A stretch of 57,885 nucleotides of DNA from assembly GCA_012719345.1 (NCBI GenBank), contig JAAYAN010000150.1, positions 1-57,885 of the forward strand, read 5' to 3'. This DNA is from Ignavibacteria bacterium. Lineage in GTDB: Bacteria; Bacteroidota; Ignavibacteria; Ignavibacteriales; Melioribacteraceae. A program made the position numbers and the translations under genes. The stretch's first letter is position 1; every line of letters starts with the position of its first letter. Shown here piece after piece: positions 57,470 through 57,885 of this stretch. The notes below the pieces were generated by a model. That model was not told where the DNA came from and searched no databases. It saw only the letters and a program-made list of their open reading frames with translations.

Positions 57470-57885
57470 ATGAACGAAGACGAAATTCAACAATCATTAT
57501 TAGAAATTAAAAAACTTTCTGAAACTGCGGTTCAGGAATTTAATAAACTTTGCGATTTTAATTTCGGTTATGATGCCGAATCGGTTATATGGACAGAAGG
57601 TTTTATTGAGAGGCAAAGAAAGGAAAAAAAATATGCCGGTGCTGTTCCCGAAGGACTTGTAAATGTAATAGGTTCGTATTTAGGCGAATGCATTATAAAA
57701 GTGACAAACGGGGTTTGGAAATGGGATGAAAAACAAAAAGACTGGAGTATTTTATTTCAATCGGGCTGCAGCGCATTTCCGTTTGTAAAAGTATGGAAGC
57801 AATTTAAGAATGGAACCGAAGGCGGAGAATCGATTGCAAGCTTTTTTAATATAGCATTAAACTATGTTGCCAAAGGAAAAATGGA
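57470..57885 (+). CDS. Partial CDS of unknown function, runs off the window
   Basis: An open frame from ATG 57470, preceded by GGAG 10 bases upstream, runs to the end of the window (138 codons, no stop). It encodes MNEDEIQQSLLEIKKLSETA and later YLGECIIKVTNGVWKWDEKQ and GCSAFPFVKVWKQF, with good coding character. The middle resembles small cytoplasmic proteins of the immunity or DUF3806 type, but I am not sure. Its C-terminus is outside the window. The 139-base gap before it holds no recognised element. Confidence 0.65.
   Translation, partial: MNEDEIQQSLLEIKKLSETAVQEFNKLCDFNFGYDAESVIWTEGFIERQRKEKKYAGAVPEGLVNVIGSYLGECIIKVTNGVWKWDEKQKDWSILFQSGCSAFPFVKVWKQFKNGTEGGESIASFFNIALNYVAKGKM

Overview
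The window looks like chromosome of a low-GC Gram-negative member of the FCB group, most consistent with Ignavibacteria or a close Bacteroidota/Chlorobiota relative. The grounds are TonB-dependent receptors, TonB C-terminal-domain proteins, outer-membrane barrels, lipoproteins with short lipoboxes, and Bacteroidota-like -33/-7 promoters (TTG, 20 bases, TAnnTTTG) before aspS and the tRNA gene. This assignment is an inference from gene content; no rRNA or other definitive marker is present.

Region 1 (0-4.6 kb) holds an outer-membrane receptor-like barrel and aspS, divergently transcribed. Region 2 (4.6-13.8 kb) is a compact, non-standard type IV pilus / type II secretion-like locus: two very short pilin-like proteins, a platform protein, an extension ATPase, a PilT-like ATPase, a fused PilM/PilN (GspL-like) protein, a PilO-like protein and a short secretin. 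The first pilin has a good sigma-54-type promoter preceded by two near-palindromic direct repeats. Region 3 (13.8-22.0 kb) is dense in phosphorelay genes: a receiver, a hybrid kinase whose natural N-terminus is cut by an in-frame TGA, a receiver-DHp protein without ATPase, a kinase-receiver, an NtrC-type regulator and a double receiver. A tRNA-Lys follows.

Region 4 (22.2-40.0 kb) may be one functional unit. An oligopeptide-type ABC importer (binding protein, two permeases, two ATPases on the divergent strand) is in an overlapping operon with a giant Ser/Thr kinase-ATPase-TPR protein and a sigma-54 activator that has lost its phospho-acceptor. Downstream, behind a predicted sigma-54 promoter and a perfect palindrome, lies an exported 150-residue protein ending in five exact 16-residue repeats. 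It is followed by a metalloprotease-propeller-barrel protein, a lipoprotein, a TPR protein and a histidine kinase. I propose this as a candidate peptide-processing/peptide-sensing circuit; it is the most interesting part of the window and is inference only.

Region 5 (40.1-46.9 kb) has an ECF sigma factor, an anti-sigma-like protein, and three TonB C-terminal-domain proteins plus a broken fourth. A NarX/NarL-type two-component operon follows, bracketed by NarL-like heptamer sites. Region 6 (46.8-53.3 kb) contains a BtuB-like receptor, an M23 peptidase, a DinB/YfiT protein, RarD, a DUF885 protein with a coupled 44-codon ORF, and an intergenic array of 10-base palindromes at exact 22-base spacing. 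Region 7 (53.6-57.9 kb) is accessory: a DUF4268 nuclease-like protein, an FRG-domain protein, a lipoprotein, a structured-RNA-like hairpin, a small membrane protein, a corrinoid adenosyltransferase without a usable start codon, and a gene running off the end.
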